Assembly: GCF_003185655.1 (NCBI RefSeq)
Contig: NZ_QHJQ01000005.1
Location: 62,001-126,000 of the forward strand
Length of the DNA: 64,000 bases
From: Coraliomargarita sinensis
Lineage (GTDB): Bacteria; Verrucomicrobiota; Verrucomicrobiia; Opitutales; Coraliomargaritaceae
Direction: 5' to 3'
In this document: positions 1-10,658 of the stretch, in pieces
Position numbering within the stretch: the first letter of the stretch is position 1
Layout of the letters: every line of letters begins with the position of its first letter
Notes under the pieces: generated by a model
The model's database searches: none
What the model was told of the DNA's origin: nothing
What the model saw: the letters and a program-made list of their open reading frames with translations, nothing else
Program-made: the position numbers and the translations under genes

Positions 1-1025
1 ACAGATCCTTCCTCTGTGAATTTCAGTGCATTGTTTATCAGATTGATCAGCAACTGGCGTAGACGAAGAGCATCTGTTTTGATTGTCTCGGGCAATCCCG
101 GGGCCTCTGTTAGCTTTAATTCCAGTCTCTCAAAGTCCGCTTTGGGCTTCATGATCTTGACGATACTGTTGAGAAAGGCGCTAAGTTCGAAGGTTGTTTC
201 CTCGATTCTGAATTCCCCGCGTTCCAGTTTGGAGAAGTCCAGGATCTCACTGATCAATGAAAGTAAATGAGCGCCTGAATCGTGGATGGTTTCGAGCGCC
301 TTACGTTTTTCCAGGTCTTTCTCGTCGAGCGCCAAAATTTCGCTCAGTCCGATGATCGGGTTCAAGGGAGTCCGTAGTTCGTGACTAATGACGGAAAGAA
401 AATCATTTTTGGCCAGGTTGGCGGATTCAGCCCTTTTGACGTTTTCCTCAAGTTCTTTTTGTATGCGCCGCTGTAGATCGATATAGTCGTTCTCTTTTCT
501 GTAATGATCCAAGTCCGCCTCTATTGCGGTGCGGAAGCCATTGACCAGGCGTTTGATTTTATCCGAAAATTTATTTTCCTTGGAGTCCAGAATACAGAGC
601 GTGCCAAAAATACTCCCGTCCGGCCAGAGGAGCGGAACTCCGTAATACGCGATCATACCCAGGGGAACATCAGGATTATCTGCCCAGAGGGGATCCTTCA
701 GCGCATCGACGATAGATAAGTCCTCCCGGTTGGCGACGACAGTTTCACAGTAGAGCCCGCAGCCCAAGTGTTCCTTCGCACCTTCTTCATAAACATTATC
801 AGGATTCGTGCTGGAGGCATGTACTTCAATCTCTCCCTCGAGCAAGCGCATTACCAGTGCGGCGGGAATTTCGCCAATTTCGATCAGGATGTTCAGCAAC
901 TCACGCCACTTTTCCAGAATATCATCAGACTGTTTGCTGAAAGCGGCGTCCTTGATTGGGATGGTGACAGAATCCCGTCCCCGGACGAAGACATCTGTCT
1001 TCACGGTATGTTTGGAATGGTGCAA
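1..1025 (-). CDS. Sensor histidine kinase with GAF domain (C-terminus cut by window edge)
   Basis: Read on the minus strand, this frame encodes a GAF-like sensor domain (about the first 180 residues, with a stretch PLGMIAYYGVPL typical of GAF), a short coiled linker, a HisKA phosphoacceptor helix with the H-box SHELRTPLNPIIGLSEIL, and the start of a HATPase domain with the N-box LRQLLINLINNALKFTEEGS at the window edge. It should autophosphorylate on the H-box histidine in response to a cytoplasmic signal; no membrane helix is visible. The start is uncertain: an in-frame stop lies just upstream, and TTG at 1025 or GTG at 1004 are the only early starts, neither with a strong ribosome binding site. 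No response regulator is visible in the window. Confidence 0.85.
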   Translation of the reverse strand, partial: MHHSKHTVKTDVFVRGRDSVTIPIKDAAFSKQSDDILEKWRELLNILIEIGEIPAALVMRLLEGEIEVHASSTNPDNVYEEGAKEHLGCGLYCETVVANREDLSIVDALKDPLWADNPDVPLGMIAYYGVPLLWPDGSIFGTLCILDSKENKFSDKIKRLVNGFRTAIEADLDHYRKENDYIDLQRRIQKELEENVKRAESANLAKNDFLSVISHELRTPLNPIIGLSEILALDEKDLEKRKALETIHDSGAHLLSLISEILDFSKLERGEFRIEETTFELSAFLNSIVKIMKPKADFERLELKLTEAPGLPETIKTDALRLRQLLINLINNALKFTEEGS

Positions 1026-1132
1026 TGCTTTAGGGATATCTCAGCAAACCACGATATCAAGCAGTTTAAACCAACCGAACGTTAAACAGCGTACTTTTTA
1101 CAGGCCGGACCAATATGCGCTTATTCGCCGGA

Positions 1133-1966
1133 TTAGAGGCAGGTGCTCTCGCCGTTGCGCAGTGTCTTGAATGCTTGTCCATTCAGCCGGCAGGCTTCTT
1201 CAAAAATCGCCGGATCGGCGGTGTTGAATGCAAACATGTCGTAGTGGTGGGGGATGACCAACTTTGCCTCAACCGCGCGGCCCAACGTGGCGGCTTCCTC
1301 TCCGTTGAGATTTCCCGCAACACGTCGTTCAGGCTTGTTTCCGTTAATTGGTAGAAAAGCGACATCAGGGGCGAAAGGCTTTAAAGAATCGATCAAGCCT
1401 TCGTGTATCAGGGTATCACCGCTGTGATAGATGGTTTTTCCGGCAACTTTTATGACAAAGCCCATGAACTTACAGTTTCCGTGCTCATCTCGATCGACAT
1501 TATTGTGGGCGGCACTAATGCCATGGATTTCCATGCCCCCGAATGTGGTCATTTCGCCTGCGTTCGTCTCTAGCATACGATCAGCTATGTTGCCGAGCCG
1601 ATTGAGGATGAATTCCCGATTGGCGCGTGGGCATAGTAGTTTCGCATCGGGGTTGGCTTCAAAAAGTGGCAGTAGTGTCTCTGCATCCAGATGGTCGGTG
1701 TGGTTGTGGGAACTGGTGATGAGATCAATTCCCGTAATCTGTGCCGGAGCGATTACCTGCTCGGTGACACGCTGGTGCGGCTTGTCGGTATCGGCATACT
1801 TTTTCGTCAGTGAATCCGATAGATAGGGGTCGAACAAGATCGTTCCCTCAGCTGTGACCACCAGGAAACCGCTTTGTCCGAGCCACCAAACCTTTGTCGC
1901 TCCCTGACGCTGTGCTTGCTTAATGTCGGTGAGGAGGGCGTCGTCTTTTTGGAAAGCCTGCTTCAC
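1133..1966 (-). CDS. UlaG-like MBL-fold metal-dependent hydrolase
   Basis: A 277-residue metallo-beta-lactamase-fold protein. Metal ligands are visible as SSHNHTDHLD (H87, H89, D91, H92), a second-shell AAHN (H154), HSGDT (H181, D184) and IPHHYDMF (H240/H241). The fold and length match the L-ascorbate-6-phosphate lactonase (UlaG)/RomA-like branch, which hydrolyses lactones or phosphodiesters with Mn or Zn. No signal peptide is seen, so it is probably cytoplasmic. It begins 3 bases after the stop of the MetE-like gene and is almost certainly co-transcribed with it. Partnership with a methyltransferase suggests a role other than ascorbate use; the substrate cannot be read from sequence. Confidence 0.85.
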   Translation of the reverse strand: MKQAFQKDDALLTDIKQAQRQGATKVWWLGQSGFLVVTAEGTILFDPYLSDSLTKKYADTDKPHQRVTEQVIAPAQITGIDLITSSHNHTDHLDAETLLPLFEANPDAKLLCPRANREFILNRLGNIADRMLETNAGEMTTFGGMEIHGISAAHNNVDRDEHGNCKFMGFVIKVAGKTIYHSGDTLIHEGLIDSLKPFAPDVAFLPINGNKPERRVAGNLNGEEAATLGRAVEAKLVIPHHYDMFAFNTADPAIFEEACRLNGQAFKTLRNGESTCL

Positions 1967-1969
1967 GGG

Positions 1970-3022
1970 TCAGGTAAGCTTGAGCTCTTTTTTAACTATT
2001 TCCACGCCGGCGACCATGTTGACCAGTTTGCGTTTGGCGGCCCAGCGGGCGGTCTGGCTCAATCCGCAGTCGGGAGCAAAAACCAATTTTTCAGCGGGGG
2101 CGTACTCGAGGCAGCGTCTGACGCGGCCTGCAATATCATCCGGGGTTTCAACATAATAACTTTTCACGTCGACGATGCCGACCGCGACATCCGTGTGTTT
2201 TGCGATCTCAGCGATGAGTTCCAGTTCGGCAAACTCACGACTGGCCATCTCGACGTGCATCTCGTCGCACTTGAAATCAAGAAACGCGGGGAACATGGGT
2301 GAAATTTGGCGCGGGCCCACCGCCCGGGCTTTAAAATTACCAAAGCAGAGATGGGTGCAGACGCGGGCTTTCCCTTCAATAGACTCGACCGTACGGTTAA
2401 AGATATCGACGAAACGGGCAGGATCCTCCTTGTAGGCGTAGCAGCTCATGGAGGGCTCATCGACACTGATTTCCGTGCAGCCAGCGGCCACCAGGGCTTC
2501 GAGCTCTTTTCGGACGATCGGCAACAAGGCCTCGGTGATGGCCCAGCGGTCCTTATACTGCTCATTGGGTAAAAGGCGGCCGCTCATGGTGTAGGGGCCG
2601 GGGACACTGGCTTTCAAAGTGACTTGCTTGCCGGGGTGCATCGCTTGATACACTTCGGCCAGCCGCTGGTATTCCTCCACTGCGCCCAGCCCTTCAGGAG
2701 CATGTAATTCGCCGGTGATGGCGTGTTTGCCTCGCTGATCATGAGCGGGAGGGCCGAAGAGACGGGGCGAAGCGGATTCCAGCTCGATTCCCTTGATGTA
2801 GCCGTAGAAGGAAAGGTTGAAGTCGAAGCGGGTTTGTTCACCGTCGGTAATGACATCCAGTCCGGCCGAAAGTTGGTCATGGACGGCGGCAATAACGGCG
2901 TCGCGTTGCACTTCGGAGATGTCGTTGACACCAAAGTTGTCCAGATTTTCAGAGGCGAGTTCGAGCCAACCGGGAAAGGGGTAGCTGCCGATGACTGAGT
3001 TACGAAGGGGGTTGGATTCCAT
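1970..3022 (-). CDS. Core-MetE-like cobalamin-independent methionine synthase family methyltransferase
   Basis: 350 residues corresponding only to the C-terminal catalytic barrel of MetE; the N-terminal MetE barrel is missing. Zinc/thiol-activation ligands are present: THLC (H224, C226), HVEMA (E258) and APDCGL (C319). The acidic ISVDEPSM segment (about 186-193) matches the substrate region of the family. It should therefore transfer a methyl group to or from a thiol such as homocysteine. The methyl donor of single-barrel members is often not methyl-tetrahydrofolate polyglutamate, so the specific reaction is open. First gene of a two-gene operon with the MBL-fold hydrolase downstream. The start is well supported by the conserved N-terminal NSVIGSYPFP. 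Confidence 0.85.
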   Translation of the reverse strand: MESNPLRNSVIGSYPFPGWLELASENLDNFGVNDISEVQRDAVIAAVHDQLSAGLDVITDGEQTRFDFNLSFYGYIKGIELESASPRLFGPPAHDQRGKHAITGELHAPEGLGAVEEYQRLAEVYQAMHPGKQVTLKASVPGPYTMSGRLLPNEQYKDRWAITEALLPIVRKELEALVAAGCTEISVDEPSMSCYAYKEDPARFVDIFNRTVESIEGKARVCTHLCFGNFKARAVGPRQISPMFPAFLDFKCDEMHVEMASREFAELELIAEIAKHTDVAVGIVDVKSYYVETPDDIAGRVRRCLEYAPAEKLVFAPDCGLSQTARWAAKRKLVNMVAGVEIVKKELKLT

Positions 3023-3163
3023 GATGAGATATTATTGAGCGTTATCCGTATTCATACCTAGGCTGATCAAGCTAAAACATAGGTAAAGAGTTGATTATTA
3101 GATAGCTTTCAGAACATTTCTTCTTATTCAACAAGATCGTCCCACTGTCTGCTATTTTATGCC

Positions 3164-3562
3164 ATGAAACCCAAGCTGAAATATGATTTCAAGGAGGATC
3201 GATCCTTATGGATAACCCTGAGCGGCTTGATCGATGCGCAGACCATGGAAAGGTTGACTTATGCAGACCATGAAGACGAGCGCTCTGTGACGGCGAAATA
3301 CGCGATCGCAGATCTAAGAGAGGCTGATATGCGAGAGGTGACTCATCGCCAGATTCGTCATGTCGCTGCTCTTGATATTGGCGCATCCCGTACCAACCCT
3401 CATCTGCGGGTCGCATTTGTCGCCGCAGATCCTGTCGCAGTGGAATGTTGCCAATATTACATATCCATTTGTACGAGACTGAAAATCCCCTGGGAGCTGG
3501 CTATGTTCGAGCATGTTGAAGAAGCGCTTGGATGGTGCCGTCAGGTTCGCTCTGTAGGTTGA
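3164..3562 (+). CDS. Small STAS/SpoIIAA-like hypothetical protein
   Basis: 132 residues with no signal peptide or membrane segment. The alternating pattern, with a central strand YAIADLREADMREVT followed by helices and a second strand LRVAFVAADPVAVE, resembles the SpoIIAA/STAS-like fold of small regulatory proteins, but no diagnostic motif is present and the assignment is tentative. It stands alone, transcribed away from the MetE-like operon and convergent with the acetylesterase, from which it is separated by a strong bidirectional hairpin. ATG at 3164 is the only sensible start. Confidence 0.7.
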   Translation: MKPKLKYDFKEDRSLWITLSGLIDAQTMERLTYADHEDERSVTAKYAIADLREADMREVTHRQIRHVAALDIGASRTNPHLRVAFVAADPVAVECCQYYISICTRLKIPWELAMFEHVEEALGWCRQVRSVG

Positions 3563-3604
3563 GGTACTCTTTTATGACCCCCCAATTTCTTTGGGGCGCA
3601 AAAA

Positions 3605-3648
3605 AAGGCCGGTCACAGCAGACCGGCCTTTCGGAATTTTTTTGGGAG
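3605..3648. terminator. Bidirectional intrinsic terminator
   Basis: A perfect 10-bp stem (AAGGCCGGTC / GACCGGCCTT) closes a 6-base loop and is followed by a T-rich run on the plus strand. An A-rich run precedes it, so it reads as a terminator in both directions. It lies between the convergent stops at 3562 and 3655. Confidence 0.9.
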
Positions 3649-3654
3649 AATGTG

Positions 3655-4761
3655 TTACTTCAACAGATCGACCATGGCTTCACCCATGGCGAGTCCGACA
3701 TTCATGTAGGTCTTGGCGTTGCCGCTGTAGTGGGCGTTCGAGGAACTTCCCATGCTGAGCGGATGCGTATACACAGTGCTTACATCGCCTTTGAACTCGG
3801 AATATTCACCTTCGGCGTTGCCGACAGCCATCATCCCCTCGAGAATCATTTTTTCATTCCCTTCGGCATTGTCCTTATCGGTCTGGCCGAGGGTGGCGCA
3901 AACGAACTTGGCATCCGGTGCGTCGAATTCTTTGCGCAGTGCTTTAATCAAAGTGGCGAGGTTTTTGCCGTAGCGGTAAGCGTGTCCCGCGTTGTAGCGA
4001 TCTTTGTCGCCCTGCCACCAAAGGAAACCGGCAATCTCGTAACCTTGTGCGTCCGGATAGTAAGTGTTCAATTCCTCTAGGATCTTTTTGGCGTTGGCGA
4101 CATCGTCGTCGTACTGCTTGCCTGCATACCACTTGTGATTAGGCGGTTCCGGAATATTTCCTTTTTCCCAGCGTAAATGGCGCACCTCATCGTTATAGCC
4201 GGGATAAACGTAGGTTTTGCCATCCTTGGGGTCTTCATATTCGAAGCGTTCGCTACCGGGAGGGAGGAGATCCCAGCCCAAGCTTCGGTTGCCAATGGAG
4301 CTACGCAGTACCATGACCGGCTCGTCGATTGCGTTGCCGAGTTGATGGCCGATGCCCAGGTCAATGCCGATCTTTTTGCTTTTTACGGTGAGGAAATCGT
4401 TGCGACCAACCCGCATGCTGCCGCGTTTTTGCATGACATGGACCTGGCGGACATCCTGTCGGGTGGTCCAATTGCCCTCGTCATCGACGAGGAAAGGATA
4501 GAGGCCCTCGTTTTTAACGGCGTGCTCCAGAGTGCCTTCTTTATCCGCGGGACCGACCTTGCCCATTTCCAGGGTGTTGGACTGCCCCATGACGATGAAG
4601 ACCTTGACCTTCTTCGACATGTCGGCGGGCTGACCGTCGGGTTGCGGCAAATCAGCGGCTTGAGACGCGGTAACAGAGGAGAGTGACGCCAAAAGGCCGA
4701 CTAACAGGGCCTTTGAAACATGGGGTAATCTTTTATTCGAGATATGTGTAATCATTCGCAT
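3655..4761 (-). CDS. SASA-family (sialate O-acetylesterase-like) secreted carbohydrate esterase
   Basis: An SGNH/SASA (DUF303) esterase of 368 residues. The nucleophile block is VMGQSNTL (Ser61 from this start), and GFLWWQGDKD is the family's WQG block. The N-terminus from the ATG at 4761 is a clean signal peptide ending near SSVTASQAAD. The frame stays open upstream to 4920, but that extension is polar and runs into the divergent neighbour's start, so it is rejected. It should remove O-acetyl groups from sugars outside the cytoplasm. The sequence around the WQG block is closely similar to the esterase at 25505, so the two are paralogues. Three GGCCTATT-like direct repeats sit just upstream. 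Confidence 0.85.
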   Translation of the reverse strand: MRMITHISNKRLPHVSKALLVGLLASLSSVTASQAADLPQPDGQPADMSKKVKVFIVMGQSNTLEMGKVGPADKEGTLEHAVKNEGLYPFLVDDEGNWTTRQDVRQVHVMQKRGSMRVGRNDFLTVKSKKIGIDLGIGHQLGNAIDEPVMVLRSSIGNRSLGWDLLPPGSERFEYEDPKDGKTYVYPGYNDEVRHLRWEKGNIPEPPNHKWYAGKQYDDDVANAKKILEELNTYYPDAQGYEIAGFLWWQGDKDRYNAGHAYRYGKNLATLIKALRKEFDAPDAKFVCATLGQTDKDNAEGNEKMILEGMMAVGNAEGEYSEFKGDVSTVYTHPLSMGSSSNAHYSGNAKTYMNVGLAMGEAMVDLLK

Positions 4762-4790
4762 GAGGTTTCTTAGTGTTATTTGTTTTACAA

Positions 4791-4816
4791 GGCCTATTCT
4801 GGCCTGTTGGCCTATT
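4791..4816. promoter_or_regulatory. Three direct GGCCT(A/G)TT iterons in a divergent promoter region
   Basis: GGCCTATT at 4791, GGCCTGTT at 4801 and GGCCTATT at 4809 are head-to-tail, 30-55 bases upstream of the esterase start at 4761 and about 110 upstream of the divergent gene. The phasing (10 and 8 bases) suggests a regulator-binding array. There is no supporting data beyond the repetition. Confidence 0.4.
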
Positions 4817-4919
4817 GACTGTCTGTCTTCAGGGAAGTTCCACCCGTCGGAAAATATACGATTTGCAGAAGAAAACTTTGGCGTGACGATCCCATCATCC
4901 TGAGTTTTATTACCTACCA

Positions 4920-5465
4920 ATGCACGTTCCCATTCCTGAAAATATCGAACTCGTTGAAGAACGCGGCGATCTCGTCATTCGTCGCTCCTGGCGCGGCCCG
5001 CACCTATGGTTTCTGTTGCTTTTCTGCATCATATGGAACGGCTTTCTTGTCTTCTGGTACTCGGCCGCATTCGGCGATTCCAATGCGCCACTGATCATGA
5101 AGCTCTTTCCGCTTGGGCATGTCGCCGTCGGAGTCGGCCTGACCTACTACGTCATTGCCGGGTTCGTCAACAAAACCGATATTCGCATCAACCCGCTTAA
5201 GGTGAGCGTTCTGAGCTATCCGATGAAGTGGTTCGGCAACAAAGAGGTGGCGATCGACGACATCAAGCAGCTCTACACCACGGAAAAGATTTCCAACAAC
5301 AAGAACGGGACCAGCATGAGCTACACCGTCAACATCCTGACGCCTGCCGGGAAGCAGCTCAAACTGATCTCCGGACTGCAGGCTAAGGAGCAGGGGATCT
5401 ATATTGAGAAAAAGATCGAGGAAGTGTTAGGGATTGAAGATGAAGCAGTCGCTGGTGAGGTGTAA
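4920..5465 (+). CDS. Small membrane protein with a PH-like C-terminal domain, unknown function
   Basis: 181 residues. Two membrane helices are visible at about 29-50 (WFLLLFCIIWNGFLVFWYS) and 60-82 (LFPLGHVAVGVGLTYYVIAG). A soluble beta-rich C-terminal half follows (IRINPLKVSVLSYPMKW, YTVNILTPAGKQLKLISG), reminiscent of bacterial PH-like domain proteins. Function is unknown. It is divergent from the acetylesterase and stands alone; the gene to its right is convergent. Confidence 0.75.
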   Translation: MHVPIPENIELVEERGDLVIRRSWRGPHLWFLLLFCIIWNGFLVFWYSAAFGDSNAPLIMKLFPLGHVAVGVGLTYYVIAGFVNKTDIRINPLKVSVLSYPMKWFGNKEVAIDDIKQLYTTEKISNNKNGTSMSYTVNILTPAGKQLKLISGLQAKEQGIYIEKKIEEVLGIEDEAVAGEV

Positions 5466-5582
5466 TACCTTTTAAAAGAGGGATCATTTGGGGAGAAGGG
5501 GGGAGAAGGGGAGAACTGACCAGGGAAAGCCTCTACGGATAGAAAAGTTCCCTTGTCCTTTTGTCCGGCGCAAGCTGTGGCA

Positions 5583-6107
5583 TCAGCTGTGTTCCCGGCC
5601 CCAGAGCCAGAGTAGGTCGGCGAGACGATTCAGGTAGTGGATGAGTTCCGGGCGGACCGCGGCTCCGGAATCGCGGAGGGTAACGAGTCCACGTTCACAG
5701 CGGCGACAGGTGGTACGTGCCTGGTCAAAAAAAGCATCGGCTACGGTGTTGCCGGGATAGCTCCAGCCCTTGAAGCCACCCTTGCTGGATTCAAACTCAT
5801 CTACCAGATTGGTCAGGGTATCGACTTTACTGAGATCGATCAGTTTTCCCTGATATTTCTCACTCAACTTTCCGCGATCCGCATCGTCGGTGGCTAGCTC
5901 GCACATCATTACGACCAGATCTTTCTGAATCTCCAGGATTTGCTCCCGGATGGAATCATTTTTAGCATGGGCGCGGCAAAGTCCCAAAGCCGAGTTCAGT
6001 TCATCGACTCGCCCGTAGGTCATAACGCGGGGATGGTTTTTCGGCACTCGCTTGCCGAAGAGCAAGGAGGTGCTGCCGTCATCACCGCGTTTGGTGGAAA
6101 TACTCAT
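5583..6107 (-). CDS. PduO-type ATP:cob(I)alamin adenosyltransferase
   Basis: 174 residues from the ATG at 6107, giving the family N-terminus MSISTKRGDDGSTSLLFGKR (ATP-binding TKxGDxGxT-like motif). VDELNSALGL and the C-terminal RRCERGLV and LNRLADLLW are PduO hallmarks. It makes adenosylcobalamin, the cofactor of the mutase encoded immediately upstream by mutA-mutB, and is the last gene of that leftward arm. The frame is open upstream to 6440, but the extra 111 residues are an out-of-frame copy of mutB plus a palindromic repeat and are not part of the gene. The length is slightly short for the family but complete in motifs. Confidence 0.92.
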   Translation of the reverse strand: MSISTKRGDDGSTSLLFGKRVPKNHPRVMTYGRVDELNSALGLCRAHAKNDSIREQILEIQKDLVVMMCELATDDADRGKLSEKYQGKLIDLSKVDTLTNLVDEFESSKGGFKGWSYPGNTVADAFFDQARTTCRRCERGLVTLRDSGAAVRPELIHYLNRLADLLWLWGREHS

Positions 6108-6112
6108 GGGGT

Positions 6113-6188
6113 GAACATCGAACATTGAACATCGAACGTCCAACATTGAATGAAGTGCGGATGATTTAAAGTTGGAGGTTCGATGTTC
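6113..6188. repeat. Palindromic GTTCGATGTTC-type intergenic repeat
   Basis: Arms at 6127-6144 (GAACATCGAACGTCCAAC) and 6171-6188 (GTTGGAGGTTCGATGTTC) are reverse complements except for one base, around a 26-base spacer. A further direct copy of GAACATCGAAC starts at 6113. It fills the whole gap between mutB and the adenosyltransferase gene. It resembles REP-like mobile palindromes rather than a terminator, since no T-run follows. Confidence 0.75.
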
Positions 6189-6202
6189 GGCTTTCGTTGC
6201 GA

Positions 6203-8371
<2,169 letters not shown>

Positions 8372-8410
8372 TCTAAATAGTTCTCCGGTTTCGTTGGATC
8401 AGTTGTCCGT

Positions 8411-10561
8411 TTACAGGACGCCGAGGCCTTCGAGGTATCGGCGGTTGACTTCATAATTGTTCGACTTGACGAAGATATAGTCATCCATGCCGGCAGCACG
8501 GTAAGCCTCTTCCTGGTCGCCCGGAAAGCCGGCAAGCACGACCTGCATGTCCGGCATGGCTTGCTTGATCGCCTGGGCAAAGTCGGGGAATTGCGCCTCA
8601 TAGTCGGCATCGGTTCCGCAGACAACGGTGATGCCCGCACCGGACGCCTCCAGTGCGGCAACCGCATCCTCAGGGCTTTCAAATCCCGCCGGTGAGATGA
8701 TTTCAAAGCCGCCTGCGGCGAAGAACCCTCGGGTAAAGTCGGCTCTTAATTTGTGCCGGCGAAGCGGTCCCAGGTTGGTGAGGAATATCTTCGGCGCTGT
8801 GCCGCTGGCTTCGGCAAACTTCTGGGATGCTGCGCGGAGGGACTCATAGCCCTGGGCGAGGCGCATGCTCGGAAGGGGTTTGATTGCCTCGGTTGGCTCA
8901 GCGCTGGCCCGGATGGTGCGGGTGACCTCCCCGATGGTGGCCCCGTCGATAAAAGCATCGACAAGCGTCTCAACGGCATTCTCGCGCGTGGACTCGAGGA
9001 TCTTCTCTAGCGCAGCCATAACCCTGACATCGGTGTCCTCGTCCGTCGCGGTGCGGGCGTCGGCGATTTCCTTGGCGCGTTGGTCACGAAGTTCAGCATA
9101 GTCCGGAATGCGGCTTTCCAGTTCTTTTTCTTCCAGGTTGGGATAGACGTTGGTGCCGATCAGGCTGGCTCGCCGTTGGTTGAGTTGTTGATGGTTCGAT
9201 GCGTCGGTGGCCGCCAGTTTTTCGGCGATAAAGCCGTTTGTGAGTGCATCGGTCATGCCACCCTGGGCATCGATTTCCTGAAAGAAGGACCAGGACTTTT
9301 CACTGACTTCGTTGGTCAGCCACTCGATCGCCCAGGACCCGCCGGCCGGGTCGACTACCGAGGTGAGTTCGCATTCTTCCTGTAGGATGACTTGAGTGTT
9401 ACGTGAGATCCGGCGACTGAATGCATCCGGGACACGGGCCACTTCATCGAAGTTGCCGACGCACATACTGTCGACCCCTCCGATAACCCCACTGAGTGCC
9501 TCCGTGGTGGTGCGGAGCATGTTCACATATGGGTCTTTTTGTGTTTTGTTATAAAGCCCGGTACGCGCGTGCATGTGAATCTTTTGCGCTTCCTTACCGC
9601 CTCCAAAGGCGGCGACCACTTGTGCCCAGAGCACCCGGGCAGCCCGCAGTTTGGCAATTTCCATGAAGAAGTTGCCGCCGATCGCGAAGCTGAAGCGGAT
9701 TTGTTTGGCCGCATCATCCACGGATAAACCACGCTCTGTCAGTTCGGTGAGATAAGCCGCTCCGGTAGCCAGGGCGATGCCGAGTTCTTCTACGGCCGAA
9801 GCACCAGCCTGATGATATGGCAGGGTGGAGACTCCGACGGCCTGTACGCCTGGCGCGTGCTTTGTGCAATGTTCTGCGAGTACAGCTTGTTCTTCAAAGA
9901 GTGAGCCCAGGTCCGCAGGCGCTTGACCTGCGGCGGCTTTGACCGCGATCGGGTCCATCCCGAGACTGCCTTTTACTTTGGCGGGGTCGGCACCGATGGC
10001 CTTCAGCCAGGCGAAGAAAAGTGAGCCAACCGCCATGCCGGAGCAGCCGGTGCGGAGGTGAAAGCTGACCGCCTCCGGAACGATATCCTTGAAAGCGGCC
10101 TTGATGTCTTCGAGGCAGGCGAGTGAGAGGCCACAGGCTCCGACCTCGCCCACATGAGCCGCATCCGGATCGAGCCCCTTCAATGTGGCGATGTCGAGGA
10201 TGACGTTCAATGCGTTTTGCCCGCGCATCAGATCGGCTGTCGCGGCCCGGTTGAAATCGATCGGTGTGCCGTAGGGGAGTTCCTGGGCGATTTCCCAGGG
10301 TTCTGCACTGTAGCCGGCAGCACTTGTGCCACGCAGATAACTGTCGAAACCGGGAAGAGTGTTCGCGGCAGGCAGATTTTCCAGGACGTCTTTCCAAAAG
10401 ATAGGCTCCAGAAGAATGCCCTCCGGAGTCATGCGCTTCATGAGCTTATCAAATGGCGCGCCTTTCAACAGCTTTTCGGCAGCTTCCCGCCACTCTTGTT
10501 TCGTTGGTGCGGTGAACTCCTTAAGGAGTCCGGCATTGTCGTTTGATGCCTTTTTCATCAT
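8411..10561 (-). CDS. mutA: Methylmalonyl-CoA mutase small subunit
   Basis: 716 residues, homologous to the large subunit over its whole length but lacking the DxHxxG cobalamin ligand motif: the equivalent segment reads LTNLGPLRRHKLRADF. This is normal for the non-catalytic partner of heterodimeric mutases. It is the first gene of the leftward arm and has its own sigma-70-type promoter at 10586-10614. Two adjacent ATG codons (10561 and 10558) make the exact start ambiguous by one residue. Confidence 0.96.
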   Translation of the reverse strand: MMKKASNDNAGLLKEFTAPTKQEWREAAEKLLKGAPFDKLMKRMTPEGILLEPIFWKDVLENLPAANTLPGFDSYLRGTSAAGYSAEPWEIAQELPYGTPIDFNRAATADLMRGQNALNVILDIATLKGLDPDAAHVGEVGACGLSLACLEDIKAAFKDIVPEAVSFHLRTGCSGMAVGSLFFAWLKAIGADPAKVKGSLGMDPIAVKAAAGQAPADLGSLFEEQAVLAEHCTKHAPGVQAVGVSTLPYHQAGASAVEELGIALATGAAYLTELTERGLSVDDAAKQIRFSFAIGGNFFMEIAKLRAARVLWAQVVAAFGGGKEAQKIHMHARTGLYNKTQKDPYVNMLRTTTEALSGVIGGVDSMCVGNFDEVARVPDAFSRRISRNTQVILQEECELTSVVDPAGGSWAIEWLTNEVSEKSWSFFQEIDAQGGMTDALTNGFIAEKLAATDASNHQQLNQRRASLIGTNVYPNLEEKELESRIPDYAELRDQRAKEIADARTATDEDTDVRVMAALEKILESTRENAVETLVDAFIDGATIGEVTRTIRASAEPTEAIKPLPSMRLAQGYESLRAASQKFAEASGTAPKIFLTNLGPLRRHKLRADFTRGFFAAGGFEIISPAGFESPEDAVAALEASGAGITVVCGTDADYEAQFPDFAQAIKQAMPDMQVVLAGFPGDQEEAYRAAGMDDYIFVKSNNYEVNRRYLEGLGVL

Positions 10562-10585
10562 TATTCAGGTAAATTCTGGTTTTCT

Positions 10586-10614
10586 TTATGGCGATTGGAG
10601 AAAACTTTGTCAAT
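10586..10614 (-). promoter_or_regulatory. Sigma-70-type promoter for mutA-mutB-adenosyltransferase
   Basis: On the minus strand a perfect -35 TTGACA (10614-10609) is separated by exactly 17 bases from CATAAA (10591-10586), a 4 of 6 match to the -10 consensus, about 25 bases before the mutA start. The left ATAAGATA half-site touches the -35 box. Confidence 0.6.
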
Positions 10615-10658
10615 AAGATAAATTAATATAAAAATGTATTGACGTAAGCATATCTTAT
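10614..10658. promoter_or_regulatory. Mirrored ATAAGATA/TATCTTAT operator candidate between mutA and mce
   Basis: ATAAGATA at 10614-10621 and its exact reverse complement TATCTTAT at 10651-10658 are 37 bases apart centre to centre. The left half overlaps the -35 edge of the mutA promoter and the right half lies inside the spacer of the mce promoter, so one regulator could control both arms. Confidence 0.45.

Noticed and set aside
4762..4920. 53-residue N-terminal extension of the acetylesterase up to 4920
   Set aside because: The extension has no signal peptide and ends at the divergent gene's start; the ATG at 4761 gives a clear signal peptide.
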